64,000 bases of DNA from assembly GCA_903813345.2 (NCBI GenBank), contig CAIIXF020000010.1:19853181-19917180 (forward strand), in the 5' to 3' direction. The stretch is from Owenia fusiformis (lineage: Eukaryota; Annelida; Polychaeta; Sabellida; Oweniidae). Numbering within the stretch: position 1 is the stretch's first letter; every line of letters begins with the position of its first letter. A program made the translations under genes and the position numbers. Under the pieces are notes generated by a model that saw only the letters and a program-made list of their open reading frames with translations, had not been told where the DNA came from and made no database searches. Shown here in pieces: positions 32,301 through 47,300 of this stretch.

Positions 32301-35300
32301 TTCATATACTATATAATATATAAATTCTCCTTTGTATTTATATAGAAGAACTATGAATCTTGGTTCCAAGGGAAATCAGTAAATGACACATAAGTAAGCG
32401 ATGCACATGCAACTTGGCAGACATGATCCTAATACAAAGACCACTAAATTACAGGATTTTCTTAAGACCGACAATTTATCACATTATCCCAAGGCTGTGT
32501 TGAATTAGAATCATACAGATTCCCTCGCAAATTATTGAATTCAGTTTATATGATAAACCTCTTTTCAACGAGAAAGATTAGACACAAAATTGTACATTCT
32601 TTAATTAGCACTATGCAAATAACATTTTTCCAGCCTTTTACAATTTTAAGTCAACTTTCAGATTTTTTTTCAATTTTCAATTATTTATATTTTTAATGCA
32701 CATATGTGATAAAACTGTTGTTTAAACAACCAAGTGTCTCACTTATAGGTTTTCTTTTCATTACATAATCATTAAATCATTGTAGCACAGCTGTCTGTGT
32801 TTGTGTTTGCTCATCTTGAAATAACACAAATGTTTAGAATCCAAGGGGTAGGGATAAAACTGAACCCTGCGTTACTTATGAAAGACAGATTTTACCAGGG
32901 TTGTTTCTTGCATACTTGGTAATTTTATCAATTAGATAAAATGTAGAATTCTCTTACATGTTAGGTTAATTAAACTTTTGACTTTTCTGACATATTCAAA
33001 ATATGTCTTCATTTACAATATAATACAATACAATACAATGCAATATAATACAATACAATACAATACAATGCAATGCAATGTAATACAATACAATAACAAT
33101 TTCTTACATGCCTTATGATCTGAATAATTAATACACTAAAATAATTATTATTGATTGAATGGTTATAGTTGGGTTCAATATGGAAACAAGAAATTGATAG
33201 GAGCTACTGCCAGATTGAAGATTAATTCATAATTTTACTGAAAAATGATCACTTAGATTTTACGAGAGGATGAAAAATAGACCCTTTAGCATTGGAAATC
33301 TAATCAACAAATGCTATTCAAATTGGCTAAAAATCTGAATATAACCTAATTTAAATATACTTTTAGTATAAAGATCAAGAATTGAAGTAATCAGAAAAAG
33401 ATTATTTTGTAAGAGTCGCAGTAACACTAGAGACTTTTAGTAGTCTAATATCTTTCATCTGTGGAGAAATTCATCGATCTTACTTATCATTGATTCTTTA
33501 GTGTAGCCAGTCACTCAGAAAATTATGCATAATATGAAGATACGTAGCTATCATTCATTTGTTCCTAGCATTCCATATTAGACAGACATAAAACACTTAA
33601 TCACATTCTATCTTTATTATATTCTCCTACTTAAAGATATACTATTCTGAGCTGTTATTCCTAAAGGATATTTACATTTAAAGCCAATTATTCATGTTCG
33701 ATTTAAAAATATTGTGCAGGTTCTTGTATTGAATTGGGAATATTTACTTTGAATTAAATGTATACCATACATCTTGGATTACTAAAGTATAAAGTTTTCA
33801 TGATTGAAAATCAAACTTGTATGATACATATGTGGTAAAGCATTATGTAAGCCGCACCCTTTTATCTTCTTTTTCCGTAATAGAAATTATAGTATTGTAA
33901 AACATTAAACCAAAGTTTTATTTCCTCTTTAAAAAATAAGGTGTCTAAGCTTAGTAGAAGTGTAACTAAGCCATTTTGCAATAAATATTATTTGATCTTT
34001 TTCAATATTGATTTTGTAGATTTCACTAATTATATATTTTCCTCTAAAATGTGATTATTTGTTTTGTAGCTCACATGTAGCTACAGCGGTTTAGTAATTA
34101 TTTACATCTTGGTTCTAATGTGAAGGACAGGTGATAAATGAGCCACACCTCGGAATTAGCACACACGTTTGTCATGTTATAGCCACAGTTTATCCATGTT
34201 TTGAATTTAATTCCTGTTTTCAACATTAACAATGTGTAAAACTTATTATTGACCATTCTCCGTGTGAACTTGTGGCTCTCGTTAGTGTCTGCTTGAATAA
34301 TTGATCAATGATCCTTTTCAGTTGTAGCTCTTACAGTTCACCTGTCAACGAATTGATCGCCTTATTGTCGTTTTCTTATTTGTGTCGAATTGCCGGTAGA
34401 TTGATTCTTAAAGACTATGGGATTTCTGACCAGACGAATCAAAATTAAATTACTGACCAGTGGCCATGTTATTGTCTGATAAAAAATCTGCTGGCTGAGA
34501 TCGATATGAACTAGCGCCAGCCCTCAGGGGCAGCTCTTATATCATATTCTGATCACCAGAAATATATTTATGAAATACAAAAGATTAACCAATATTCCTT
34601 GATGCAAAAGAAACAAAAGAAAATTTATTGATATTTTTCTGGATTGACTTTACAAAATATGTAAATTGAATAATCCAGAAAAATATGCTCTTCAGTCATA
34701 ATTGGCCTTATTTTAGCATCTGTTGTTGTTTGATCCTCATGTAGGTTAAGCACACATTTTTTTAGCTTGCTTATGCCACGATCGCACCCCCCCCCCCCCC
34801 ACCGACTGAAAACTGAAATGTTTTGGCAATCGCACCCCCCTGACTGACTACGCCCCTGCATGTATAAAACTAAATAACATCACAAACACTTCATTAATAT
34901 TGCATGTAGTTTAGGTTTGGCAGATGGCAGAATTGTCTACTATCTTAAGTATTGCATACACATGAGTTAATGAAAACACAGAATGAAGTTCTTTTATTTT
35001 GAAAACTGAAAATTATTTATTTGCTTGACATTCTCTCTGCATCTGGAAAATCTGCGATGCTAGGGAGAAATATATGGTGAGTTCAGGATGACTCTTGCCA
35101 ATCAAAATAGGACTAATATGAGTGGAGCATGGAATGGAAATGTTGTATGATATATTTTGAAAAAATGTGATTTATTCTCATATTGGGAAACTCAAAAGAT
35201 CGATGATGATTATATTTTTATCAAGATGATAACAAAAAAACTGTATCAGAATTATAAGTCTCAGTGGCAGAAAGATATTTTCAAATATCCTGTTTTAAGA

Positions 35301-38300
35301 ACTTACATAACATTCAAAAATGTCTTTGAAAAAGAGGGTTACTTAAATATACAAAATAAAAATTACAGACAAGCAATAAGTAGATTTAGGCTTAGTTCAC
35401 ACAAATTACATATAGAAATTGGTCGTCATTTGAAGCCTAAGCCAAGACCTTTGGATGAACGTTTATGTAATATGTGTGGTATTTTAGAAGATGAACAACA
35501 CTTTATCATGGTGTGTAAGAAAAATACAACAGAGAGAAAACTTTTGTTTGACACCCTTACGCAATTTAATTTTGTAGGAAGTCCTAACTTTATTTTCAAA
35601 AAGCTTTTGTCTCATAAAAATTCTTATGTAATTTTACATCTAGCAAAGTTCATTTATCATTCATTCAAAAAACTGGATTAATATTGTAACAATGATACAT
35701 CACACTGATGTTTTAAATTCTGTCATGTTGTATCTGTATTTTACAATTATCTCATTTTTGTATTTTACATTTTGTGATGCTGTAATTGTATTTTACAGCT
35801 TTGTATATTTCCTATGAAGTAGTTAGTTTAGTCTTAGTTTAATTTTGTATATTGTAGTTTGTAGTGACTAATATGTCATTGCAATGACATCAGAGAGTCA
35901 ATAAAAGATATATATAGGGTTTTCTTGATATTAGATTCATTAGTTGTCATTTATAATATATATACCATATATCCCATGTAATACATAAAGATATGTAATT
36001 GTCCTATGTCATACAATATGACACAATTTGGGAGTTGAGTTCATTCGGATAAGATGTAACCTCAATTAGCCCTAATCTGAAAATACACAATTCATTAAGT
36101 CCTGGCACATCTAATGCAATAAGGTAATGAATTAAAAGGAATTGAGGTTGCGTTATATATTTTCATCGAATAGTCTAGTTCTTGGATTTGTGATTATCAG
36201 AGAGAGAGCAAAGAGCTGAAAATAGTAACAGATTAAATACGATAGCATCAGAGCTTCCTCACAATTTTCTTCTCCTCAATTTCATTGCTGCTTGAAATCA
36301 TTCAACGGCTTGTTCTGTAGCTATGTGAATTCTCATTCTCAATGGATGATTCTGTTGACACAAATAATTCTCCTTCTGAAAACTCATGTGTCAACTGTTA
36401 TGAACTTTTTTTAAGTTTATCATTTCTTGGTATGTTTTTTTTATAAAATGTCTTCAAGATTATGTTTATATTTCCAGATCTTTGGAAAACAAAACGTTGA
36501 GAATTTATCTTATTTTGCAGTTTAGTTCCTTAATTAATTGAGTATTGTAGGTGCTGTATTAGCAACATCAGAACAATCAATAGCTTAAAGTTATAGATAT
36601 GTGATTAATGTTTAGATAAGCACATAATTTTAGGTAAAGTCTCTAATGTATTAAATGTGTGCCTAACTATATTAAGCTACAGGGAAAGTTATTTATTTTT
36701 GTAATAGTGAAACCAATAATAAGAATATCAGACACAGACATTGATTTTATCGCTAACTTTTCTTTTATCTTAATTCAAATCTATTGTCGGCTTCAATAAT
36801 TAATTAGCCACTATATTCTCCTCACGATCTTTTAAGAAGATAGTTATTTAATTTCTTGAGAAACCGTTGGGAAGAGAACGAGCGAGAGTGGTTGATTGAT
36901 TGTGGGGCTTATTTGTCGAGGATTTGCATAAACGGAAGAATATTTAGTCAGCCGTATACTAGAACTAATCACCAGTTTATCCCGTACGCTTGGCGCTAAC
37001 CAAAGACAATTGTTCCTATTTGCGTTTTGTATTCTTAGCGTAGTGATGTATGGTTCTATGGTTTACAGCTTTTGAGCCGTCAATTTATAATGATTAGGTT
37101 TATAATGAAGTTAGAATCCATTAATTGGGAGGAAGCAAGATAGTCGTTAAAAAATAACTGTTTTAGGAATAATTACTTTTTTAAAGATGAGGCCTTGTAG
37201 AAAGATACATTGTCACTTTTAGAGAACATAAAAGAAAATCCAGATTAAAATAACAAATTCTCAAAAGTACATGATATTGCGACTCAGTTATTTTTAATGA
37301 ACACACATCCCACCTATAAGTTAATTTATTTTGTTACGTCATCATCATCAAAGTTGCCCGTTTTATCAGTCTTTCTTCTGTTTATAGAACTCATAGTCCC
37401 CAGTGGCCATAAAATGGTGTCATACGATCAATAAATAACAAATATATCCTTTCTAAATTGTCACAGCCTAGCGGGAGATCTTTGTAAATGTTAATGGAAT
37501 TTTGAAGCTATATTGGCAGTTATAGAAAGATTCGGTGATGCCAGGCATGTAAAAATTGCCAACAGTTCTATTTATATAGCATCAAATTGCATCTATTGCT
37601 CAATGAGGTTAATGGCATGAAAGATACCTTAACATTTATGAATAATTTTCAATGTGTACACTTTCTCGGTCCCAAATTTATTATTTCTGATTGATTCAAA
37701 TATTTAAGAAATCTTAAAATGTGAACACCTGCTAATCAGAAAACATAGCTAATCCCAGATTAGACAGGTTTTACTGTAGTTTGGATTTTTCTCTATCTAT
37801 TTTAGAAAGATATTTTTACAGATTTCATATTCATGTTTCTTTTCAAATATATCTTCATCCCTCCGGGCTGAGGGTCCCACGATTGTAATCTCTGAGATAT
37901 TTCTTTTTATTGTAATTTTCAGTGGCTCCTGTTGGTCCCCACTGTGCATTCGTATACTCGCCAATACACTACTATATCGCCATTAGCATTAAGATTTTTT
38001 TTAGTTTAGCGGGATATACTAAACTACAATAAAATCGTGATGTTAGTGTCATTTTATGAGGTAGGGAAGGTATTCAAATACTGCAATGCATAATTACAAG
38101 TGCATTCTGGAGTCAGTAATATACTACTTTTTCCTACTGGGTACAATTTATCACAATTTATCATTCTGATATTCATTATCTCATCTATATGTTTTCAACT
38201 AGCAATATGCTCTGATATTTTAGTAATCCCTTCAGCAATACACTGAATGTATCTTTCACCATAGCAATTTAATATTGGTCATATATTGGTCTTATGGGTG

Positions 38301-41300
38301 ACATATTAAGTAGACTATGGTGCATCCCCGGTCAAATGGTATTTCACTTCTTTCCATACCCTTGGTGCAGCTTATACAATTGTCAGGACTGGACTGCGTA
38401 AACTTTCAAATAGCATCCTTGGTCCAAGGGTTTTTCACTTCTTTCCATACCCTTGGTGGAGCTTATATAATTGTCGGGACTGGACTGTGCAAACTTTCAA
38501 ATAGCATCCTTGGTTCAAGGGTATTTCACTTCTTTTCTGAATTGAGTAATAAATGAAGTCCTTTGAATGAGGGATGACTATGGCATTGTGAAAATTTTCC
38601 AAGCTTAAAGTAAAGAAATACTTCACCGGACATGAATATTTAGTATTTTTTGTTGAATTAAATGGTTCTGGGGTTTTCTGATTCCAAACAATGTATTTCT
38701 TTCACTATTTATTGCTGAAAATTATTAAGTACATATACATGTAAACAAAATATAATGCTGTCAATAACCCTATGGTATTACAGATATATCCACTTATAAT
38801 GTAATATTCACTACCAATGTATCAGAGCCAGGTGTATCAGAGCCAGCAATATTAGGGCATCTCATGGAATAAATTGCAATATCCTTGGACCAAGGATGCA
38901 CCAAGGTAGCAAAATGACACAAATAATAAAACTGAGTATTGCACCTACATATAATTGTGTTCATTAAGATTAAGATTAAGATTCACCATTCTTTGCCAAA
39001 AAATAACAAAAACGTAGCAGGTGTTTTAGAAGAGATAAGTCATAGATCAGTTCCTATGTTTATAGAATCAGTTAGTCTAGCTACACGTCTCTCTTTCAAT
39101 GTTTGAGAAGGTGTATAGTCAAGTAGTGTTAGGATGGGTCACAGGGGCTTGTATAGTCTTGCTTCAAGACCCTGGACCCCCTCTCCCCCTCCTTATCTAC
39201 TTGGTGTGTTGTTTTGGTGAGGAAGATATCGGGGGGGGGGGGAGGAGGTCCACAGTCTTGAAGCAAGACTAGGGCTTGTAGCTAGACTAAGATTATACAT
39301 CAAATTTTATAGCATACAAGTGCATAGTTGTCATTCTTACTCTTCACATTGTTTTCTTTTCAAACGAACAATAATATGCCTTAGAGGAAGGCAAGATAGA
39401 AGGAGTTGATCTCTAATGATGATGATGATTAGCTAGTAATGTGTAGGTTCTATCAATTTAAGGTCAAAAAGTAGGATAGGAAAGTGTATGAAAAATATTT
39501 TGTAATCTCGATTCTAGAATGTGTTCCACTTATGAGGATTTGATTGAAGGGCATTGAGTTCAAGTCCCACTGGGGTAGACTGACTTTTTCCATATGAACC
39601 CACATCAGCACTGGATTTCAACCTTCATTCAAATGATTATGTCACCCCTACTCTATAGCTAATGAATCCAAGTATTAGGTGCTCAGTTTTGTAGAAGAAA
39701 AACGATAAACAACCTTTTTTATCAAACATCACTTTAAATAGAGTATCAAAGAGATCTGGGAGAGATAAAGAGTATAGGTATCGATTCATTGAGGCAAGGT
39801 AGAGGTGTGCATACATTGACACAAGGTTTAGGTGTGCATACATTGAGGCAAGGTATAGGTGTGCATACATTGACACAAGGTTTAGTTGTACATACATTGA
39901 GGCAAGGTATAGGTGTGCATACATTGAGGCAAGATAGATGTGTGCATACAAATAGGCAAGGTTTAGGTGTGCATACATTGACGCAAGATTTAGGTGTACA
40001 TATATTGAGGCAAGGTAGAGGTGTGCATACATTGAGGCAAGGTAGAGGTGTGCATACATTGAGGCAAGTTTTAGGTGTGCATACATTGAGGCAAGGTATA
40101 GGTGAGCATACATTGAGGCAAGGTATAGGTGAGCATACATTGAGGCATGGTATACATCTGCAATTGTGTATACATTTAGACAATGCTTGATTACCAACAA
40201 ATCACTTCAAATATGAAATATCAAAAAATAATTGTATTTTACACAAACTTTCTCAAGTGCTTGCAATTAGTTTTATTAGAAAGATATTTATTGGAAATCC
40301 TCAGTAATATGAAGGAAAATTACATTGCTTGGGAACCGAAGCTTGGAAGAATCATTTTTCTAGAATCAGCATGGGTATAATTAGAGTTTCCTGCTAGCAT
40401 ATTGAACATTTGTTTTCTCTTCTTCAGATACTATTTGAATGACATTGTTGATTTTCTGTTTTCTGTTTGCTATATAGAATAGTTGTCTTTGTGGGAAATT
40501 CCTGCCTCCCTCCCAATTTTTAAGAAAAATCTTGCTGTCATCTTCCTTTTTTGTAAGGGAATCGGTTTGATGATGAAATCTTACAAGAAGATTAGAAATT
40601 GTCTCTACATCACACATTACCACGGTTACTATGGATTCAGCTAGATGACAATCTAATATTACATTTTCTCTGGTCAGTCTTTTTTATATGTTATCTCCCC
40701 ATCTTGATTCACAAGGTTCAAGTTGTTACTACCTCTAGACTCGATGGAAAGCTACAATGCTTTCTCCCTGAATTTTGAAATAACTGTCTCATTTTCTGAC
40801 TTTCTATTTAATTTTTAAGAGTTTTGACTACACATTATATATTAACGTATAACCTTATTCCATACTCATTGCGCTTTTCTTTCTCTGTTTCCATTTTAAA
40901 ATGTGTTTTATACAGATTCATTGCAAAAGTGATGATGTTAAAAATATCTAAGGGTGACTGAAGGCTATAGACAGGTGGTGGTGTCGAAAACCATTCACAA
41001 AGATCAATAAAAATTTGTAATTTCTAAATATTTAACAATTAAAGCATTAAAATGTTCATTTGAGTGTTTAATTTGAGTAAACGTTATATTTCAAGTGTAT
41101 TATTGTTAGATGTTTCAGCGTGATGTGTGACGTGTGTATGTAGAAGCTACGCTACATTAAAAACAAAATGAATATGGCAATACAGTTAAACATACAGATT
41201 TAATAAAATATCCCTAATGTTTAATTGACTTTTGAATTAACCCATGCATTACCCAATTAAGAAATAATGAGGAAATCAATTCCGATATAAAAAAATCCAT

Positions 41301-44300
41301 TTGTATTTTCTTTATTAATAACAGCCTGAGATTGCCTCTTATCTTTTGTGTTTCAATTTGACTCTCGCTTAGAATTATAGAATTTGCGACAAAGCTGAGA
41401 TAAATCAATGAAAAGTTACTATAGGGCAAGTAGTTGTTCTCACAAAAGATGTTTTTTTAAATGAGAAAGACGTTTTAAATGGTTTGTTTTCTATTCAAAA
41501 CCAACGGAGTATGTAAAAGCCTTAAGAGTAAGCTATACTATAAATATGCCTAATGAAAATGTTTACACATTTGGAAAATCATTAAATTCAACATTTGTGT
41601 TTTGTTCAATGATAAATGTTCTGTCAAAATTAGTTATTCTTTATATTATAAAACCAAGCATTGTTAATACATACATTTGTATATTTTTAATTAACTTTAA
41701 GGGGCTAATGCGATTAACATTCTACATGCGTTGACTTTAGGTTTCCATCTTCCGTGGACCAAGCTAATGTAGCAGAATCTTTTGTTTGCTGGTTTAGTAT
41801 TCCGGATGTGTATAAATTGGTGGTATTGTCGCCTAAGCATCGTCTCAATTTACATGGGTATTCAAGCTCATTAACAGGCTCAATGTAACGCCATGTGTAG
41901 CTCATTGTATCTGTGCATTATCGACAAATCGTAGACTATAGAATAAACCACTTTGCAGTTAATATTGATGTGTTTAGATTTTTTAATAAAATAAGGTCTT
42001 AGATGTGCAAACTAAAAAATTGGATCCCTAGTTCTTGTTTTTCCATGTGATTGGATAATACATGTATTAAGTAGTAGTGATAAGAGCTGCAAAAATGATT
42101 GAATTTTTATTAGACAGTTGAATGTGAATTAAATAATTTTTGTTTCACAATAGTACAGTGTCTAAGTAGAAAACTATTAATAAACAATAGTACAGTTACG
42201 TCATTTCAAAGGGCAATATAGTGAAATATTGGACCAAGGCCAAAGGCCCAAGGTCCAATATTTCATTATTTAGCCGCAGAAATGACGTTACAGTAAAACC
42301 TGTCCGATGGAATACCTCTCTGTAGGGAAAACCTATGAACAAGGAATGCTTTTCAAAAGAACCAAATATTTTTCTATTGACTTACATGTTAACGGACCCT
42401 CTCTGTAGGGAAAACCTGTGAACAGGGAACAAGGAACACTATTTTGGGGCAAATTATAAATATTCACCTGTGAACAAGGAATATGGAATATTGGTGACAC
42501 TGTATATTCCATTATTTTTCAGAGGTGTGAAAGTCCTAAGCTAATATCTGATCCTAAAAAGCTTGGATTAATATGATTGAGATTAAGATAAGCCAATTGT
42601 TTACAGTATGTAGCATCCCACCCACTGTTAATTACCCTGATATATTAACCTAATTACATCAAATCAGTTGTGATAATCTAGGGACTCAGGGACTGACAAT
42701 TGTTTTAAGGGGATAACAGATAAGTACATGTGTCATGTTGAGCCAAATCTCTTTAAATCTTTTACTGATCCAAACTTCTAGATTATCAATGATATAAAAT
42801 GGGGTTGATGAAACTTGAAATTCAGTTCTTAGCAACAGATTTCTACACATCATATCAAAAATTACATCAACTAGACATCATCAGACGCCAGTAGCAGCGG
42901 CTAAAATCAACATAGGGAGAACGCTCCTTACCCTCAGCCAATGGAAGGAGGCGGGAGACCTTCATACATCTACAAGGTCTTACAACACCCATATAGATAC
43001 AAATATGGTTATTCGGCAAGTTTGAGTTTGCTGAAATTGTGGCCCCTCTCTATAGGGAAAACCTCTGAACAAGGAAACTTTCCTCCAGTCCCAAGAGCAT
43101 TCCCTGTTCGCAGGTTTTACTGTATTAGTATTATTACCTCCATTTATGCCCAGGGCTGAAATAGCAAGAACGGACTGCACTTAACGATATCTAATTTCCT
43201 GGGGAACATTGCCGGACTGTTAATCCAATATTGGCCCGCCACTATGGCCCGCCTCTATGGCCTGCCACTATGACATCACATATTGCTCAGGTGGATATAG
43301 TAATGCTTAATATATGGAGGGGAGGGCAATATCTCTATATGCTGCAAAGTTTAAATGTCCATGATCTTTGAGGATTTATTACGGATCTGGTCTATTGACA
43401 TGAACCTCTCAAGTAACACTGTGTAACAATGGTTCTTTACATCTACAGTAAAACCTGTCTAATTTGAACAACACTGGGACTGTACATATACAGTAAAACC
43501 TGTCTAATTTGAAAAACACTGACTGCACATATACAGTAAAACCTGTCTAATTTGAACAACACTGGAACTGTCCGAATGTCTTCACATTGGCAGTTGTTTA
43601 CATTTCAAAGTTTTCTAACAGGATAGTTTATGGCTGATTAAAAATGAAGACTGAAAAGAGTGTTCACATTTCGAGGTGTTCACATTAGAGAGGTGTTTGC
43701 ATTTACAGGTTTACTGCAGATTGTACTGTACTTGATTCTACCCTTGCGGAAAAATAGCTTCATGATGGGCATGTTATTAAATGAAAAATGCTGAAGAAAT
43801 GATTGAAATAAGCAATGAATAGAGGGCATGTAGACGATATTGTAAATGATATCGTACAATCAGAAAATTCACATTTTGGGGAGAAAAACCTTGGAGCAGA
43901 GAGAAAATTTGAGTATTTTCCTGTAATTGTTTGTGTTATCTAGTTTTCCAAAACCCATAATGAAAGAAAATAAAGCGAGCATAATAAACATGATAAATAA
44001 CTTAATAAACGAAGAAAACATTTACGTCTTAGATCAATGTATATGCTGCAAGCAGTACTAATCCTGTTTTCATTACTTGAACTATTCCTACTGAGATGAA
44101 AGAGAATTTCAGCGTCTGTCATAAAAATCGTTAGTATGGGAAATATAAAGCATGTTTTACTGAGTCTACCTAGTGATTTTGAAGCAATACTTGGCGAACA
44201 CTCAGCAGTCAATTTTATTAAAACGTCAATTGCTTCACTCAACGTTTATTTATCTAATAGGGAAGTGATCAGAACTCATTGAAGAATATCATGTTGAAGC

Positions 44301-47300
44301 TCAATTTCCATTTCGATTTACCACTTCTCTTGAAATTAGAAAAACTGTTTTTAGAATAGGATGAAAGAATAAAGATTGTAACGTAATATTCTGCTGATAG
44401 ACTATGAGTATTATACGCTGAGCTCTCCTTATCAGTTAAGATGATTCGCTGATTTTGAAAATATATCATGATCCAATATAGAAAAACATGTCTTCATGAA
44501 CAACTTTTGGTCATGAACACCTGTCCATAGAGAACACTTTTTCTCACCTTTCTGAGTTCTGTATTTCCTAACATCTGTGTTAGTCAACTAAATCAAGTTG
44601 AAACTTCAACATGGATTCATTAGATTTTGACATGGTTGAAAGAACCCTCCATAAGCTAGTTGAAGAGTCAACTGAAACTATTATGATTGAAATAGATCAA
44701 GATTATACAGATTCTGAATTGGATGTTATACGTGAGAGATTCTTTGAGATGGCTCAGTCTAGAGTTTTGGAAACGTGTGCTGCTTTGTTTGGCCCGCTTG
44801 CACAACGGGAACAAAATCAGTTACCGTCAAAATTAAAACCCGTGAGACGCACTGGTAGCAATAGAAAGTTGATGCTTTCTAAGGACATATGTGACCTATA
44901 TCTTTATGTCAATGAACATTTGGACGATTTCCCACGTTCAGTGTTGAGCTCGGTATCGTTTCTTCCCGATGTAAAAAAGGCGAAACGACAAGCAGTGGAC
45001 ACAAAATCTAAATCGGAACAACGGGACCATATAATTCGCCTGGAGTCGAAAGTTAGACAACTGAATACCAAGATCGTGGAGGTGGAATCAGAATGTAATA
45101 AAGTTATTACTACCCAGAGAAAGCGAATAGAAGTTTTAGAGACTGAGGTGAGCAATATGTCAACTATTCTTGACCAGATCTTACTATCGATAAATGTACC
45201 CAAGTCACCTACTAAGCCGGTAATTGGGCCTAATAATAACAGTGTATTGGAAACCGAGAGTACTCCTGAAAAGTCGGTCAACCCATTGAGTACAGACACA
45301 AACATTGTAATTATTGCAGATAAGTCCCCTAAGGAATTTGTCACTCAAACGGGGTCAATAATTGGTGCTAAACATCAAAATGTAAACAAAGCCAGTCCGG
45401 CGGACGACGAGACACGAACGGAACCTGTTCAGTTCGTACCTACATACAGTACGGCCGTCAAACTTGGCACCAACGCTCCTGCTGTTAAACGGCACGCTGA
45501 GCCACCCACGCGGCCCCATCTCAACAAGGCTACCTCATTTCCGAAATCTGCTAGGAATACTACAAAGCCCCTCAGTGGCCTGAAATTTGAGCGATCGAGG
45601 ACACTCTACGTCAGCAACATTCGAATGGATTTCGATGACACTGACACAGATATTGAGGATCGTGTTAAGCGCCATGTGTCTTCCTTCAATGTAAATATCG
45701 TCAAAATCAATGTCATTCATAACCGCTTCAACAAGTTCAGAGTTGGATGTAAAATCGATGTGCCGGAATCGAATGTTGATGATGCCATGGATAGTGAAAA
45801 TTGGCCTGATCCAATCGAAGTACGTATCTGGACCCGTTTCAAGAATCGCGGTCAATACACGGACAGCCGTCCACGATATGATCAGCACCAGCGAGATGGA
45901 GCTACGCGTACTGAACCAGGAGCTACAGTAAATCGTAACAACCGCTATCCTCGTGATAATTACCGCCAAAACTCTGATGATCATGACTATCACTCGTATC
46001 CACGTCCTGATTATGACTGCGACAGCAATGGCGATTGCTACGACGACGATGATCGTCAGCCTGTGGATCGCAATGGTGTACGTAACTCTTATGACAATGA
46101 CAACACACGTTATTCACGAGTCGGGGGTACTTATAATGACTATGATGAAGATGCATGGGATCACCGTCTGCAAGACAATAGTCACAAATATTTCACACGA
46201 TACCCCGTGAGCACGGAGTACACTGACCATTCTTAATCTTCATTAACTCCGAACTGTAAATAGTGTAAATACGATGACTATTTTGAAAATTGCATGTTTT
46301 AACCTTAATGGATTTAATTCGTCTAAGGAATATCTTAACCAGCTTTTAACTGAGTTCGACGTTATTGGTGTTTCAGAGCATAAACTGTATCCTAATAATC
46401 TTAATAAAATGACTAATTTCAATAAGGATTTTAAGTGTTATGCTATAGCCAATAAATTGTTGAATCCAGCTAATTGTGGCATGATCTGGGGCAGTGGAGG
46501 TGTTGGAATATTCTGGCGGACCTCATTACAATACAGCGTTATACCAATGCATAAATTAAGCACAGATCGTATAATTTGTGTTCAAATTCGAACTCCTGTT
46601 CCCACTTTCATAATGTCTGTTTACTTACCTCAACAGCATTGTATGAATGATACATTCTCTGATGTTTTAGATAGTCTCTTTGAATTTATTTCACAGGCAC
46701 AGCAAACTGGAAATGTCATTATAATTGGTGATGTCAACTGCCATTTTGGAACACTGTTTCCCCCTCCTAGAGGATGGGGTAATCCCACGGATAATGCACG
46801 ATCCTTATTTAATTTATGTAGGGAGAAAGGTCTTATTGTCGCTGACATGAATAACCAGGCAGTTGGTCCTGTTGTTAGTTTTAACTCGTACACGCACCGT
46901 GCATGCATGTCATACATTGATCACTGTATTGTGTCCTCCTTTTTAAAACAGTATGTAGTTAAATGTGGCCTCATTTACGAACAAGCAGCGAATCAAAGTG
47001 ATCATGTACCCATATTTTTACATATTGATGTGTGTGATTTAAAGTACGATCTGAATTGTGAAGATAATGGTTCGCGTTTGGCGTGGCACAAACTGAGTAA
47101 ATGCGACATAGAGTCAACGTATACACTAGCCTCTGAACATATGTGTGAACAATTTTACAATCGAATACTTAATGAATGTAACGGTCGAGATAACTGTTTA
47201 GATAATCACCAAGTTGACTATTTTATTGATGAATTTTGTTCTATTTTGAAATCATTATCTCATGAATTTATACCTACTATAAAATATCGCAAGCATTTAA

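Larger units (their letters stand above)
30372..44480. other. TRIP4 last intron, left part
   Basis: No additional exon is recognised in this stretch. It holds a MITE (30543-30883), a pentanucleotide repeat (33015-33097), a MITE fragment (34722-34859), a LINE fragment (35157-35681), minisatellites (38342-38540 and 39787-40157), inverted repeats (39154-39271 and 42190-42288) and pogo-like MITEs (37600-37776, 42291-43122 and 43446-43715). The rest, including 31-33 kb and 36-37.6 kb, is AT-rich with nothing I can name. Confidence 0.6.

Noticed and set aside
39787-40157. CRISPR-like array
   Set aside because: Units are contiguous without spacers, and the surrounding genome is eukaryotic.
39637-40200. 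Long repetitive ORFs on both strands
   Set aside because: Produced by a 27-bp tandem repeat; open in several frames with no start context or homology.
45535-45993. Antisense ORFs across the LINE
   Set aside because: Complement shadows of ORF1 and ORF2.
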